From Mycobacterium sp. E787 (GTDB taxonomy: Bacteria; Actinomycetota; Actinomycetes; Mycobacteriales; Mycobacteriaceae): a DNA stretch of 64,000 nt. The stretch lies in assembly GCF_001668725.1 (NCBI RefSeq), contig NZ_LZKL01000127.1, positions 223,351-287,350 of the forward strand, given 5' to 3'. The notes below the pieces were generated by a model. It saw nothing but the letters and a program-made list of their open reading frames with translations, searched no databases and was not told where the DNA came from. A program made the translations under genes and the position numbers. Shown one piece after another: positions 43,056 through 51,297 of this stretch. Every line of letters starts with the position of its first letter. Positions within the stretch are counted from its first letter, which is position 1.

Positions 43056-43799
43056 GTGACCGACGTGCACGTCTCGATGTCGCCCGCGTTGCGCCGAGCG
43101 CTGGATCTGCTCACCGATCCGCCGGCGGATCCGGACGTGAGCAAGGGCTACCTGGATCTGCTCGGCGCCGGGCCTGCCGTGGACGACGTCCCGAGGAACA
43201 CCGGTCCGATCCAGGCGGCCTGGGCCTCACCGCTCGGGTCGATGCTCTACGACAACGCACAAGCCCTGTCGCGCCGGCTGATCAGCGCATGGCAGGTGCC
43301 CGTCGGGTGGTTGGACATCCCGCCCGGCGGCGTGGCGCTGGACGTCGGCTCGGGGCCCGGCAACGTCACCGCGTCGCTGGCACGCGCGGCCGGTCCCGAC
43401 GGTCTGGCCCTGGGCGTCGACATCTCCGAGCCGATGCTGGCCCGTGCGGTGCGCAACGAGGCGGGGCCGCAGGTCGGGTTCATCAAGGCCGACGCGCAGC
43501 GGCTGCCGCTGCGCGACAACACCGTTGACGCGGTGATCTCGACCGCCGCGCTGCAGCTGGTGCCGAATCCGGCGGCGGCCCTCGCCGAGATGGCGCGGGT
43601 ACTGAGGCCGGGCGGCCGGCTGGCCATCATGGTTCCGACCGTCGGCCGGGCGGCGCGGTTCTGGCAGAAGCTGCCGAACGTCGGGGCGCACGTGTTCGAT
43701 GACGACGAAATCGGCGACATCCTGGAAAGCAACGGATTCGTCAGCGTGCGGGTCAAGAACTACGGCACGTTTCAGTGGGTGCGGGGCAAGAACGGCTGA
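43056..43799 (+). CDS. Class I SAM-dependent methyltransferase
   Basis: 247 residues from a GTG at 43056 with GAAGGAG upstream. Motif I is VALDVGSGPGNVTASLA, motif II LGVDISEPMLARA, and the post-motif region IKADAQRLPLRDNTVDAVIS then LAEMARVLRPGGRLAIMVP, all typical of Methyltransf_11 proteins. The first 80 residues form a helical cap (DLLTDPPADPDVSKGYLDLL) that should shape the acceptor site. The acceptor is unknown. It converges on the next SDR gene with a single-base gap. Confidence 0.88.
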   Translation: MTDVHVSMSPALRRALDLLTDPPADPDVSKGYLDLLGAGPAVDDVPRNTGPIQAAWASPLGSMLYDNAQALSRRLISAWQVPVGWLDIPPGGVALDVGSGPGNVTASLARAAGPDGLALGVDISEPMLARAVRNEAGPQVGFIKADAQRLPLRDNTVDAVISTAALQLVPNPAAALAEMARVLRPGGRLAIMVPTVGRAARFWQKLPNVGAHVFDDDEIGDILESNGFVSVRVKNYGTFQWVRGKNG

Positions 43800-43800
43800 G

Positions 43801-44607
43801 TCAGTTCCGTTTCAGCGCCGGATGGCCACGGGCGAGCACCGGCAGCAGCAGTTCGGGCGGCGCGACCCGGAACAACGCCGACGCGACCCGGTTGACGCGA
43901 CCCGGGACGACGACGGCCTTGCCCGCCGCGAGCCCGTCGATCCCGGCACGCGCGACCTTGGCCGCGGGCACCCACATCACCCGCGGGAGGGCAGATTCGG
44001 CCTCCTCCTTGGAGAAGCCGGCCGCCTCGCCGAAACCCGTGTCGACCGGACCGGGGCACAGCGCGGTCGCGCTGACCCCGGTGCCTCGCAGCTCGCCGCG
44101 CAGGCTGTGGGTGTAGGACAACACGAACGCCTTGGCGGCGCCGTACGCCGCCTGTCCCGGTAGCGGACCGAACCCGGCCACCGACGCCACGTTCAGGACG
44201 GCGCCGCGATGGCGGTCAACCATGCCCGGCAGGAACCGGCTGCACAGGTCCACCACGGCGGCCACGTCGACCTCGACGAGGTTGACCTCCTGCTCCGGAA
44301 CGGATTTTGCGACGAGGCCCAGCGTCGAGAACCCGGCGTTGTTGATCAGGATGTCCGGAACCAGGCCGAGTGCGGCCACGCCGTCGGGCAACGCCGCCCG
44401 TGCGGCTCGGTCGGACAGGTCGGCCGGCAGCGGGTGAGCCTGCGGGCCCAGCCGTCCGGCGAGCGCTTCGAGGCGCTCGGCGCTGCGGGCCACCAGCACC
44501 ACCTGATAGCCGCGCCGGGCAAGGATCTCGGCGAACTGTTCGCCGATGCCTGACGATGCCCCGGTGACGATGGCGGCACGGTCGTTGGCAGGGGGCGGCA
44601 GGGCCAT
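43801..44607 (-). CDS. SDR-family oxidoreductase
   Basis: 268 residues with TGASSGIG (15-22), NNAGFSTLG (89-97), and Y155/K159 in AYGAAKAFV. The C-terminal region (GRVNRVASALFRVAPPELLLPVLARG) is hydrophobic, as in SDRs that act on membrane lipids (DltE/short-chain acyl reductases). It begins one base after the stop of the SRPBCC gene, so the two form a small operon. The substrate is unknown. Confidence 0.84.
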   Translation of the reverse strand: MALPPPANDRAAIVTGASSGIGEQFAEILARRGYQVVLVARSAERLEALAGRLGPQAHPLPADLSDRAARAALPDGVAALGLVPDILINNAGFSTLGLVAKSVPEQEVNLVEVDVAAVVDLCSRFLPGMVDRHRGAVLNVASVAGFGPLPGQAAYGAAKAFVLSYTHSLRGELRGTGVSATALCPGPVDTGFGEAAGFSKEEAESALPRVMWVPAAKVARAGIDGLAAGKAVVVPGRVNRVASALFRVAPPELLLPVLARGHPALKRN

Positions 44608-44608
44608 G

Positions 44609-45061
44609 TCACCCCTCGCCGGCCTGGGCGAGCGTGGCGAGCCGGTCGATCGACTCGCGCAGCATCCCGGGCGTGGTCGAACTGGCCCTGGCCACCCGGG
44701 CGCTGTCGGTCAGCGCCGTCCAGTCATAGGTGTGGGTCACGCTGGTCAGGCCGGCGTTGATCGGGTGGAGCTCCCAGCGCCACAGGTGGCCGGGCGGCAG
44801 CTTTTTCGGTTCCGCCGGCTGCCACGCGATCGTGCTGCCCTCGATGAATTCCACCACGTGGTTCTCGCGCACGGCGCCGTTCGTCAGCGTCGTCTTGAAC
44901 ACGTCACCCACCTGCCGGACGCGCTGCCCCGGCGCGGCCGATGCGAGGTTGTTGTTGCCGTCCCAGCTCGGCTGCTGGGCGGGATCGGCGATCAGCTCGA
45001 AGATCCGCTCGGCGCTCGCCGAGATCACGCGGGTGGCGCTCACGATGCGTTCCGGTTCCAT
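44609..45061 (-). CDS. SRPBCC-family protein
   Basis: 150 residues from the ATG at 45061. The order MEPERIVSATRVISASAERIFELIADP, then GNAVRENHVVEF-like strands, WQPAEPKKLPPGHLWRWEL, TSVTHTYDWTAL, and a C-terminal helix MLRESIDRLATLAQ matches the polyketide-cyclase/dehydratase (SRPBCC) group common in mycobacteria. It binds a hydrophobic ligand in a cavity under the long helix. A longer reading to 45283 crosses an inverted repeat and is rejected. It is coupled to the SDR gene downstream. Confidence 0.83.
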   Translation of the reverse strand: MEPERIVSATRVISASAERIFELIADPAQQPSWDGNNNLASAAPGQRVRQVGDVFKTTLTNGAVRENHVVEFIEGSTIAWQPAEPKKLPPGHLWRWELHPINAGLTSVTHTYDWTALTDSARVARASSTTPGMLRESIDRLATLAQAGEG

Positions 45062-45168
45062 GTCGCTATCCAAACACGCCCGCCGATGCCGCGGGATGTG
45101 ACTTTCGGCGGGCCCGGCGGGGACCTTCGGCCGTCGAAGCGCCCGCCGGCCGGCCGCGATGATGGTCT

Positions 45169-45186
45169 CGCCGGGTTCGCCCGGCG
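45169..45186. terminator. Hairpin with TTCG loop
   Basis: CGCCGGG (45169-45175) and CCCGGCG (45180-45186) form a perfect 7-bp GC stem closed by TTCG on the plus strand. It lies 116 nt after the stop of the SDR gene at 45302-45994 (minus strand) and may end that transcript. It abuts one arm of a longer inverted repeat. Confidence 0.45.
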
Positions 45187-45281
45187 GCCTGTCCGAAGTG
45201 CAGCAAGCCCATTTTTGGGTGAGGCCCCCACGGCCTGCTTGACCTACCGTCACGAGACGGCAATCTGCCTTCGGACAGGCC
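45186..45281. repeat. 96-bp segment bounded by 13-bp perfect inverted repeats
   Basis: GGCCTGTCCGAAG (45186-45198) is repeated exactly in reverse orientation as CTTCGGACAGGCC (45269-45281). The 70 bp between them hold a small CCCATTTTTGGG hairpin and no gene. No target-site duplication was seen at the outer edges. It could be a miniature transposable-element remnant, a large stem-loop, or a regulatory site for the SRPBCC gene that starts at 45061. Confidence 0.6.
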
Positions 45282-45301
45282 ATTCAACGTCGGTCGGTCC
45301 G

Positions 45302-45994
45302 TCATCCCACCCGAAGCGCCTCGACCGGCCCGGACAGCGCCGACTTCATGTAGCGGGTGTCGTCGTCGGCGAGCACCTCGGTGTCGCCCCGCTCGATGCC
45401 GTCCACGATCTGCCGCGCCACGTCCTGCGGGGTGTTCTTCGGCATGTCGAAACCCGACGCCATTTCCGTGTCCGTGAAGCTCAGGTGCACGCCGGTGACC
45501 AGGGTGCCCTGCTTTTCCAGCTCCACGCGCAACGAGTTCGTCGCCGACCACAGGGCCGCCTTCGAGTCGCCGTAGCCGCCGAAGCCGGCCACCCAGGACA
45601 GGATCGAGGCGATGTCGACCAGCGCCCCGCCGCCGTTGTCGGCCAGGATCGGGGCGAACGCCTGGGCGACGCGAAGTGCGCCGAAGTAGTTCGTCTCGAA
45701 CACCGCCCGGACTTCCTCGATGTCGCTGCCCAGCAGCGTGCGCCCACTGATGATGCCGGCATTGTTGACGACGATGTCGGCGTCGGTCGCCGTAGCAGCC
45801 AGCGCGGCAACGGAATCCGGCTTGGTGACGTCGAGCTCGACGCTCACCACGCGCGGATCCTCGCTGGGCCTGGGCGACCGCGCGGTGGCGTACACCTTGG
45901 CCGCCCCCCGCCGCAGGAATTCGTCCACGATGGCCTTGCCGAGCCCGCGCTGCCCTCCGGTGACGACGACCGTCGAACCCTTGATGTTGACCAT
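45302..45994 (-). CDS. SDR-family oxidoreductase
   Basis: 230 residues with TGGQRGLG (12-19), NNAGIISG (77-84), the Ser in DIASILS, and Y141/K145 in GYGDSKAAL. The protein is short and lacks the FabG-like VDGG end, as in small SDRs that act on carbonyl compounds. AGAAAGGG precedes the ATG. It diverges from a CGNR zinc-finger gene across 85 bp containing inverted AGTCAA boxes, suggesting that protein controls it. Confidence 0.86.
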   Translation of the reverse strand: MVNIKGSTVVVTGGQRGLGKAIVDEFLRRGAAKVYATARSPRPSEDPRVVSVELDVTKPDSVAALAATATDADIVVNNAGIISGRTLLGSDIEEVRAVFETNYFGALRVAQAFAPILADNGGGALVDIASILSWVAGFGGYGDSKAALWSATNSLRVELEKQGTLVTGVHLSFTDTEMASGFDMPKNTPQDVARQIVDGIERGDTEVLADDDTRYMKSALSGPVEALRVG

Positions 45995-46013
45995 GATGAT
46001 CCCTTTCTGACGT

Positions 46014-46073
46014 AGTCAAAACTTCTTTGCATCTGTCACCGTAGTTGACTGTCACGACATAAGCAAGTATCGT
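46014..46073. promoter_or_regulatory. Divergent promoter with inverted AGTCAA boxes
   Basis: AGTCAA at 46014-46019 and TTGACT at 46045-46050 are inverted copies 31 bp apart, three helical turns. CTGTCAC occurs twice as a direct repeat at 46033 and 46049. TTGACT is also a -35 box for TATCGT at 46068-46073 with a 17-bp spacer. The predicted start falls on the A of the CGNR gene ATG at 46080, so the transcript would be leaderless. Confidence 0.6.
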
Positions 46074-46079
46074 TTGAAT

Positions 46080-46667
46080 ATGTCTTCACCATGGCGTGCG
46101 TCACAGCGGTACCAGCTCGTCCCGGCCCCCGGCGGCCTGGCCCTGGTTCAGGACTTCCTCAATACGGCGGGCATCGAGGGCTACGGGCCGGACCTGTTGT
46201 CCGAGGGCGCGCTCACCGACGACTGGGTCGCCGGGGCGGTGCGGGCGTGGTCAGCCGCGCGCGGGCTGGACGCGCAGCCACCGCCGCTCGGTGACGCGGA
46301 CCTGTCCAAGCTTCGGGCGCTGCGCGAGACGATCGCCCAGCTCGTCGCCGGGGAACCGCCGACGGGGCGCGGCCCGGGTGCAGTCGCGGCTTCCCTGACG
46401 CTGTCAAACAAAGGTGAGGTGCACCTGGAACCCACCGGCTCGGGCTGGCGCTGGCTTGCGTCGGCGCTGTGGGGTGAGATCCTGCTCAGCCAGCGCGACG
46501 GCACCTGGCGGCGGATCAAGCGATGCCACAACCCCCAGTGCGCGTCCACCTTCTACGACCGCTCGAAGAACAACAGCGGGGTGTGGCACGACGTGAAGAC
46601 GTGCGGCAACGCCGCCAACCTGCGGGCTTCCCGCGCCCGTCGACGCGAACGCGCGGCGCGCGGATAG
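46080..46667 (+). CDS. CGNR zinc-finger transcriptional regulator
   Basis: 195 residues from the ATG at 46080; a TTG six bases earlier is possible but less likely given the promoter. The N-terminal 130 residues are the stress-induced ABATE-like domain (LALVQDFLNTAGIEGYGPDLL, LRALRETIAQLVAG). The C-terminal zinc finger is RCHNPQCASTFYDRSKNN then TCGNAANLRASRARRR, with C-x4-C and the CGNR motif (CGNA here, followed by N and R). It should bind DNA in the intergenic region and regulate itself and the divergent SDR gene. Confidence 0.87.
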   Translation: MSSPWRASQRYQLVPAPGGLALVQDFLNTAGIEGYGPDLLSEGALTDDWVAGAVRAWSAARGLDAQPPPLGDADLSKLRALRETIAQLVAGEPPTGRGPGAVAASLTLSNKGEVHLEPTGSGWRWLASALWGEILLSQRDGTWRRIKRCHNPQCASTFYDRSKNNSGVWHDVKTCGNAANLRASRARRRERAARG

Positions 46668-46691
46668 GCACCCGGCCCGGTACGCCGGCCG

Positions 46692-46856
46692 TCAGCAGCG
46701 CTCGACGCCCCTGGGCATGATCCGGGGGCCGGAGGCCCCTTGCCGTCGGGCGCCTTTCAGCACGGCCTGTAGGGCGTCGCACGCGCGTGCCGCGATCGGG
46801 GCGACCATGTCGCGGTTGATGGGGCGCGGACCAATCCGGTCCTGCAGTGTTGGCAC
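46692..46856 (-). CDS. Candidate 54-residue small protein
   Basis: A GTG at 46856 opens 54 codons to a TGA at 46692-46694. Most codons end in G or C, as in neighbouring real genes, and the product starts MPTLQDRIGPRPINRDMVAP with a predicted amphipathic helix (AARACDALQAVLKGARRQ). A TTTAGA box lies just upstream of the GTG, which would suit leaderless expression. No family was recognised. It occupies what would otherwise be about 335 bp without a gene. Confidence 0.45.
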   Translation of the reverse strand: MPTLQDRIGPRPINRDMVAPIAARACDALQAVLKGARRQGASGPRIMPRGVERC

Positions 46857-46911
46857 GGTTCTAAAATCCCTTGTCCGTTCGGCCGGTTCGCCGATTCATT
46901 GAATTGCACCC

Positions 46912-46928
46912 CGGCCGTTTTACGGCCG
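46912..46928. terminator. Stem-loop after SDR gene
   Basis: CGGCCG (46912-46917) and CGGCCG (46923-46928) pair around TTTTA, reading as a compact hairpin on either strand. It is about 75 nt downstream of the SDR stop at 47003 on the minus strand and upstream of the small candidate gene. Likely a terminator without a long U-tract. Confidence 0.4.
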
Positions 46929-47002
46929 CGCCGCGCCGGGGTAAACGTCACGAAAAGGCATCTTGTGGCCTCACCCACATTCGCGGCGCCACGCGCGGCT
47001 CG

Positions 47003-47848
47003 TCACACCTTGCCCCGGAAACGGCGCAGATAGCCGAACAGCCGGTGCGCAGGCACCGGCTTGGGCCAGTCGTCGGCACGGAAGTACGCGTCGGTGCCGC
47101 CGTCGACGAAAATAAGGCTCCCGCAAAGGAAGTCGGCGGAATCCGACAGCATGAAACACATCCACTCGGCCAGCTGTCGGGCGTCGCCGAAGCCGCCCAC
47201 CGGGACCGGGAACGACCGGACCGCCTTGGCCTGCCTGGGATCGGCCAGCTGTTCTTCCAGCAACGGCGTCATGATGGCGCCCGGCGCGATGGCGTTCAGG
47301 CGCACCCCCGAACCGGCCCACTCGGGCAGCACCGCATTCCGCCGCACCCAGCGGGCGACGGCGATCTTTGAGGCCGCGTACATCATCGTCGGCGCGGCCG
47401 GTCCGAACGGCCGCACGGACCGCAGCGCCCTGTCGGCATCGTGCGCGAGTAGCGCGCGCACGGTCCGCCGGGGCACCGCGGGCACCGTCGTCGTCGAATT
47501 GCTGGAGACGACCACCACTTTGGCGCGTTCGGCCGCGACCAGCGCCGGTCGCAAGGCGGCGAGTAGATCCACCACCCCGAGATAGTTGACCTGAGCGATC
47601 TGGCGGGGTCGATCGCGGCCGGGGCTCGGGCCCAGACCGGCGGCCAGCACCGCGCCCTCCAGCCTGCCGCCGCAGGCCGCCAGGATGCCGTCGGCGGCGG
47701 CCGTGCGGCCGTGCGGCGTCGACAGGTCCGCGACGATGTCGGCGTCTTTGACGTCGACGCCAATCACCGTGTGTCCCGCGGCCCGCAGCCGCTGCGCGGT
47801 TTCGCGGCCCATCCCGGACGCGGACCCGCTTATCGCGTAGGTGCCCAT
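47003..47848 (-). CDS. SDR-family oxidoreductase (atypical, with insertion)
   Basis: 281 residues from the ATG at 47848, preceded by GGAGG. The cofactor loop is SGSASGMG (7-14); the NAG segment is LAAGLG; catalytic Y157/K161 lie in MYAASKIAV, with Ser in VVVVSSNST. The loop between these (PRRTVRALLAHDADRALRSVRPFG) is longer than usual and should form a lid. It resembles 3-alpha-hydroxysteroid dehydrogenase/carbonyl reductase-like SDRs. The C-terminus carries IFVDGGTDAYFRADDWPKP. It follows the DUF2127 gene by 35 bp. Confidence 0.85.
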   Translation of the reverse strand: MGTYAISGSASGMGRETAQRLRAAGHTVIGVDVKDADIVADLSTPHGRTAAADGILAACGGRLEGAVLAAGLGPSPGRDRPRQIAQVNYLGVVDLLAALRPALVAAERAKVVVVSSNSTTTVPAVPRRTVRALLAHDADRALRSVRPFGPAAPTMMYAASKIAVARWVRRNAVLPEWAGSGVRLNAIAPGAIMTPLLEEQLADPRQAKAVRSFPVPVGGFGDARQLAEWMCFMLSDSADFLCGSLIFVDGGTDAYFRADDWPKPVPAHRLFGYLRRFRGKV

Positions 47849-47883
47849 CGAAGACCTCCGTTCCTCGTCGGGCAGTATGCCTG

Positions 47884-48645
47884 TCAGCCGGCGGCGGCGC
47901 GCTCGACGTCGAGGAGCTGCTCGCCGCGGCGCTCCTCGTCGTAGGCCTTGCGGCCACCGCGCAGGCCGAACAGGCGCTTCGATATCAGCAGGTAGATCAC
48001 GGCGGCCACGTTGATCGTGAAGGTCACCAGCCGGGTCATCGTGATGCCCTTGGCCAGGTCGTAAATTTCCAACGGCAGGAACACCGAGGTTGCGATCACC
48101 GCGAAGTACTCGCCCCAACGCTTCAGCAACCACAGGCCGACGCCCTCGACCACCTCGATCAGCGCGTAGCCGACCAGCATCGCGGTCAGCAGGGCCAGCG
48201 TGGATGGTTTGGCGGCGAGCGCCTTCTCCAGCTCGTGCACGAGCGTCATCTGATCGACCTTGAAACCCGCCGCGCGAAAGATGGGCAGGTCGCGGTCCAG
48301 CGTGGCCTGGATCGCCCCGCGCGCGCCGCGGAACTTCCACACGGCATACGCCGCCAGCCCGATCACCACCGCGCGGAACAGCCGTTCCACCGCGAGCGCG
48401 CGGATGATGATGGCCTGACGTAAGGCCTTGCCGCGCATGACCATCGGCGCGTCCTCGGCGCGGCCCCGCCCGTGTGGCGCACCGACGGTGAATTCGGCGC
48501 ACCGCAGGCAGCGCCAGACCTCACCCAGCCCGGTGGTGCCGCTGAGCCGGTCGGCGAGCGGTTCCTCGTCCGGCGCGTACGTGACGTGTCCCGCTACAGC
48601 GCAGGTGACAAGTTCCCAGCGGTTGTTCCCGCGACGTTTGCCCAT
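47884..48645 (-). CDS. DUF2127-family membrane protein
   Basis: 253 residues from the ATG at 48645. The first 65 residues hold a CxxC zinc-binding pair and conserved Cys/His (CAVAGH, WRCLRCAEF). The remainder has four hydrophobic segments (AVVIGLAAYAVWKF, LLTAMLVGYALIEVVEGVGLWL, FAVIATSVFLPLEIYDLAKG, LVTFTINVAAVIYLLISKRLFG) as in DUF2127 proteins. The function of the family is unknown. It lies between the MmgE/PrpD and SDR genes on one strand with short gaps. Confidence 0.82.
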   Translation of the reverse strand: MGKRRGNNRWELVTCAVAGHVTYAPDEEPLADRLSGTTGLGEVWRCLRCAEFTVGAPHGRGRAEDAPMVMRGKALRQAIIIRALAVERLFRAVVIGLAAYAVWKFRGARGAIQATLDRDLPIFRAAGFKVDQMTLVHELEKALAAKPSTLALLTAMLVGYALIEVVEGVGLWLLKRWGEYFAVIATSVFLPLEIYDLAKGITMTRLVTFTINVAAVIYLLISKRLFGLRGGRKAYDEERRGEQLLDVERAAAG

Positions 48646-48710
48646 GGCCGATCTTTGAATGCCGAAGGCGAACGATGCAAGGCGGCGCGCACAGCAGGGG
48701 TCGGTGGGCC

Positions 48711-50117
48711 TCAGAAGCGCGCCGCGCCGCGCGGGCGCCGGGCGGTGGGGCTCACCGCGCCGAGCAGGGCGGCGAACTCGGCGACGGGCATCTCGTCCAG
48801 GTGGTCGACCGCGGCGACGATGTCGTCGCGCAACGGTTCCGCGCAGAAGGGCTCGGCGAGCCAGCCGAACTTGTCGACGACGCGATCCCACGACATCGGG
48901 CGGGTGGGTGAACCCTCGTAATCGCTTTGCTCGCAACTGAATTCGCGTCCGTCGCGGGTCAGCAGGTGCACCCGGGCGGCCGTCCGCTGCGGGTAGTCCG
49001 CGGTCAGGTCGGCCGCGGCACGGACATCGACGCGCTGCAGCAGGTCCTGCACGTCGGCGCGCAACACCCGTTCGGTCTCGAGTTGCTCGGGACCGACGCC
49101 GCCGTCGAGCAACGCCACCGCACTCAGATATTTCAGGTTGTAGTCGGCCTGCTCCTTGGTCAGCGGGTGATCCTTGCCGCCGTAGGCCCCGCCGCCGGCG
49201 AAGTCGTACGCGCCCTGGAAGACCTCGAGGCTGACCCGGGCGACGTCCTCGCCACGCAGGCCGTTGTCGCCGCGAAGCGCCAACACCGCGTCGATGACGA
49301 CCTGGCCGTGGATCAGCGAGCAGTATTGCTTCAGATAGGTCTGTTCCACACTGGCGAGGGCCCGGTCGGCGGTGCGGAAATCGATGGGCTGATCGAAGAG
49401 TTGGACCAGTCCGTGCGGGCCTTCGAACAACGACTTGGGCCCGGTGATCCCGCGGGCGGCCAACATCGTCGTGTAAACCGCGCGCATGCCGGTGACCGCC
49501 GGCGAGACGCCCTTCCAGTTCGACACCGGTTCGGCGTGCACGGTCGCCAGGGAGACGTTGTCGGCCGCGGCGGCGGCGATGGCGTTCGCGGTCTGTTCGG
49601 TGTCGAGGCCCAGCAGCTTGGCCGATCCGGCCGCGACCGACATCGCCAGTTGCAGAGCGTGATTGAGCCCCCGCGCCATGACCGGAACCTGGGCGCTGAA
49701 CCGGCATTGCACCTCGTATGCGACCGCGAGGGCCAGCAGGAAGTCCGCCCCTGAAGCGCCGACGTGCTCGGCTACCGCCAGGATCGCGCCGAAGTTGTCG
49801 GCCGGATGGCACAGCCCGCCCATCGTCAGGTAGGTGTCGAGCAGATCGGGGTAGCGCACCAGCACCGCGTTGAAGAACGCGGCCTGATCGACCGACGCCC
49901 GCCCCCCTCCGACCAGGGTGGCGGTGGGAACACCGCTGAACTGATCGGTGTGTTCGCGAATCGTGCCGATCAGCTCACCGTCGAGGGAGCCGACGGCGCA
50001 CGCGACGCTGTCCAGCACGTTGCGCTTCAGCAATGCGCGCGGCGACCCGCTCAGGTCGGCAGGCCGCGCGCCGACGACGAAGCCGGCGAGCTCGTCCACA
50101 ACGTAGGTGTGTGCCAT
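48711..50117 (-). CDS. MmgE/PrpD-family protein
   Basis: 468 residues. LKRNVLDSVACAVGS near the start, DLLDTYLTMGGLCHPADNFGAILAVAE, NALAAAAADN-like helices, HAEPVSNWKGVSPAVTG and SLIHGQVVIDAVLAL follow the family of 2-methylcitrate dehydratase (PrpD), cis-aconitate decarboxylase and relatives. No prpC or prpB gene is nearby, so a propionate role is not supported. It could be a dehydratase or decarboxylase for another di- or tricarboxylate. AAGGG precedes the ATG. It is 95 bp downstream of a LysR gene on the same strand. Confidence 0.85.
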   Translation of the reverse strand: MAHTYVVDELAGFVVGARPADLSGSPRALLKRNVLDSVACAVGSLDGELIGTIREHTDQFSGVPTATLVGGGRASVDQAAFFNAVLVRYPDLLDTYLTMGGLCHPADNFGAILAVAEHVGASGADFLLALAVAYEVQCRFSAQVPVMARGLNHALQLAMSVAAGSAKLLGLDTEQTANAIAAAAADNVSLATVHAEPVSNWKGVSPAVTGMRAVYTTMLAARGITGPKSLFEGPHGLVQLFDQPIDFRTADRALASVEQTYLKQYCSLIHGQVVIDAVLALRGDNGLRGEDVARVSLEVFQGAYDFAGGGAYGGKDHPLTKEQADYNLKYLSAVALLDGGVGPEQLETERVLRADVQDLLQRVDVRAAADLTADYPQRTAARVHLLTRDGREFSCEQSDYEGSPTRPMSWDRVVDKFGWLAEPFCAEPLRDDIVAAVDHLDEMPVAEFAALLGAVSPTARRPRGAARF

Positions 50118-50212
50118 GAACTGTGGTCCCTTCAGCGGCGTTGCGACCAGCTAAGCGCCGCAGCGCACCCGGCGTCCAGGACCGGTTGCCTACCTGTGCT
50201 CGACGAGACTTC

Positions 50213-51166
50213 CTACCGCTGCTCCGTGCCGTCGAGCACGCCTCTGCTGGGGTCGTCTGACGGGATCCACCACCCGTGGGCGGGGGGCGTCCGCCAATCG
50301 CGGTTGCGCGCCAGCTCCAGCAGTGATTCCACGACGCGCCGCACGCCGACCCGGTCGTCGGTTTGGCGGTGTACCAGCGACCAGGTCCAGAGCGGCACCG
50401 GGTCGGCGACGGGCCGCCGGCCCAGTCTTGGCGGAGTTACCGCGGTGTGCCGCTTGGGCGAAGCCAGCACCGGGGCGCCGATGCGGTGGACGTGTGCGTA
50501 GAACGCGTCGCCGGTGATGCCGCCGTCGTCGATCCGGACCACCCGTGCGCCGGTATCGGCCGCGAACTGGCCGGCAAAGCGGTTCCAGGAAGACCAGGCC
50601 GACTCGTCGGCGTCGAGCAATACGACAATGTCCGCTGCCGCAACGGGTTCCGCTGAGCTCGCACCGGGCAGGACCGCGTGCAACGGCTCGGCGCGCAACA
50701 ACTGCGTCGTGAGGTCCCGCTCCCTCGCCTGCGGTGCGGTGACCCACGTCAGCGCCACGTCCAGCGTGCCCTCTGCGACGCGATCGACCTGGACGTGCGA
50801 CGGCAGCACCCACTCATCGAGCCGCAGCGACACGGCAGGCGTCACCACGCGGGTGATGTCGTCGGGCAGCCAACTGACGTAACCCAGCCGGACCGGGAAA
50901 CTCTCGGCGGCCGCCCGCTGCAACCGACGTTTGGCGTCGTCGGCCAGGCCCAATATCCGGCGCGCATCGGGCAGCAAGGTGAGTCCCGCCTCGCTCAATC
51001 GGACGCTGCGCCTGTCGCGCGCGAAAAGCTCCGCCCCGAGCTCGCGTTCGAGAGCGATGATCTGTTGCGAGAGCGCCGGCCCGGAGATGTGCACCCGATT
51101 GGCGGCTCGCCCGAAGTGCAGCTCCTCGGCAACCGCCACGAAGTAGCGCAGCTGCCGCAGTTCCAT
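50213..51166 (-). CDS. LysR-family transcriptional regulator
   Basis: 317 residues. The N-terminal winged helix is MELRQLRYFVAVAEELHFGRAA, ISGPALSQQIIALERELGAELF, then RRSVRLSEAGLTLLPDAR, the LysR signature. A periplasmic-binding-type effector domain follows from about residue 90. It is transcribed away from a carboxymuconolactone-decarboxylase-like gene across 131 bp that holds a CTACC-N3-GGTAG repeat, and towards the MmgE/PrpD gene. Both neighbours are candidate targets. The ligand is unknown. Confidence 0.9.
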   Translation of the reverse strand: MELRQLRYFVAVAEELHFGRAANRVHISGPALSQQIIALERELGAELFARDRRSVRLSEAGLTLLPDARRILGLADDAKRRLQRAAAESFPVRLGYVSWLPDDITRVVTPAVSLRLDEWVLPSHVQVDRVAEGTLDVALTWVTAPQARERDLTTQLLRAEPLHAVLPGASSAEPVAAADIVVLLDADESAWSSWNRFAGQFAADTGARVVRIDDGGITGDAFYAHVHRIGAPVLASPKRHTAVTPPRLGRRPVADPVPLWTWSLVHRQTDDRVGVRRVVESLLELARNRDWRTPPAHGWWIPSDDPSRGVLDGTEQR

Positions 51167-51185
51167 AGGGCGAGCTTAGGGGGCT

Positions 51186-51198
51186 CTACCTGCGGTAG
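51186..51198. promoter_or_regulatory. Inverted repeat in LysR divergent promoter
   Basis: CTACC and GGTAG flank TGC, a perfect inverted repeat with a T-N11-A-like layout, 20 nt upstream of the LysR start. A further CCTAC half-site follows at 51208-51212. This suits autoregulation and activation of the divergent gene by a LysR protein. Confidence 0.5.
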
Positions 51199-51297
51199 GA
51201 AGAAGCACCTACTACTGGTCGGAAGCCGGTTGTGGACGCGCTGTCCTACTCGCGATTGGCTGGACTGGACCACCGCGATCTCGTAAGGAGCGACTCG

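Noticed and set aside
48711..50117. Methylcitrate-cycle gene prpD
   Set aside because: No prpB or prpC neighbour; family membership alone does not justify the symbol.
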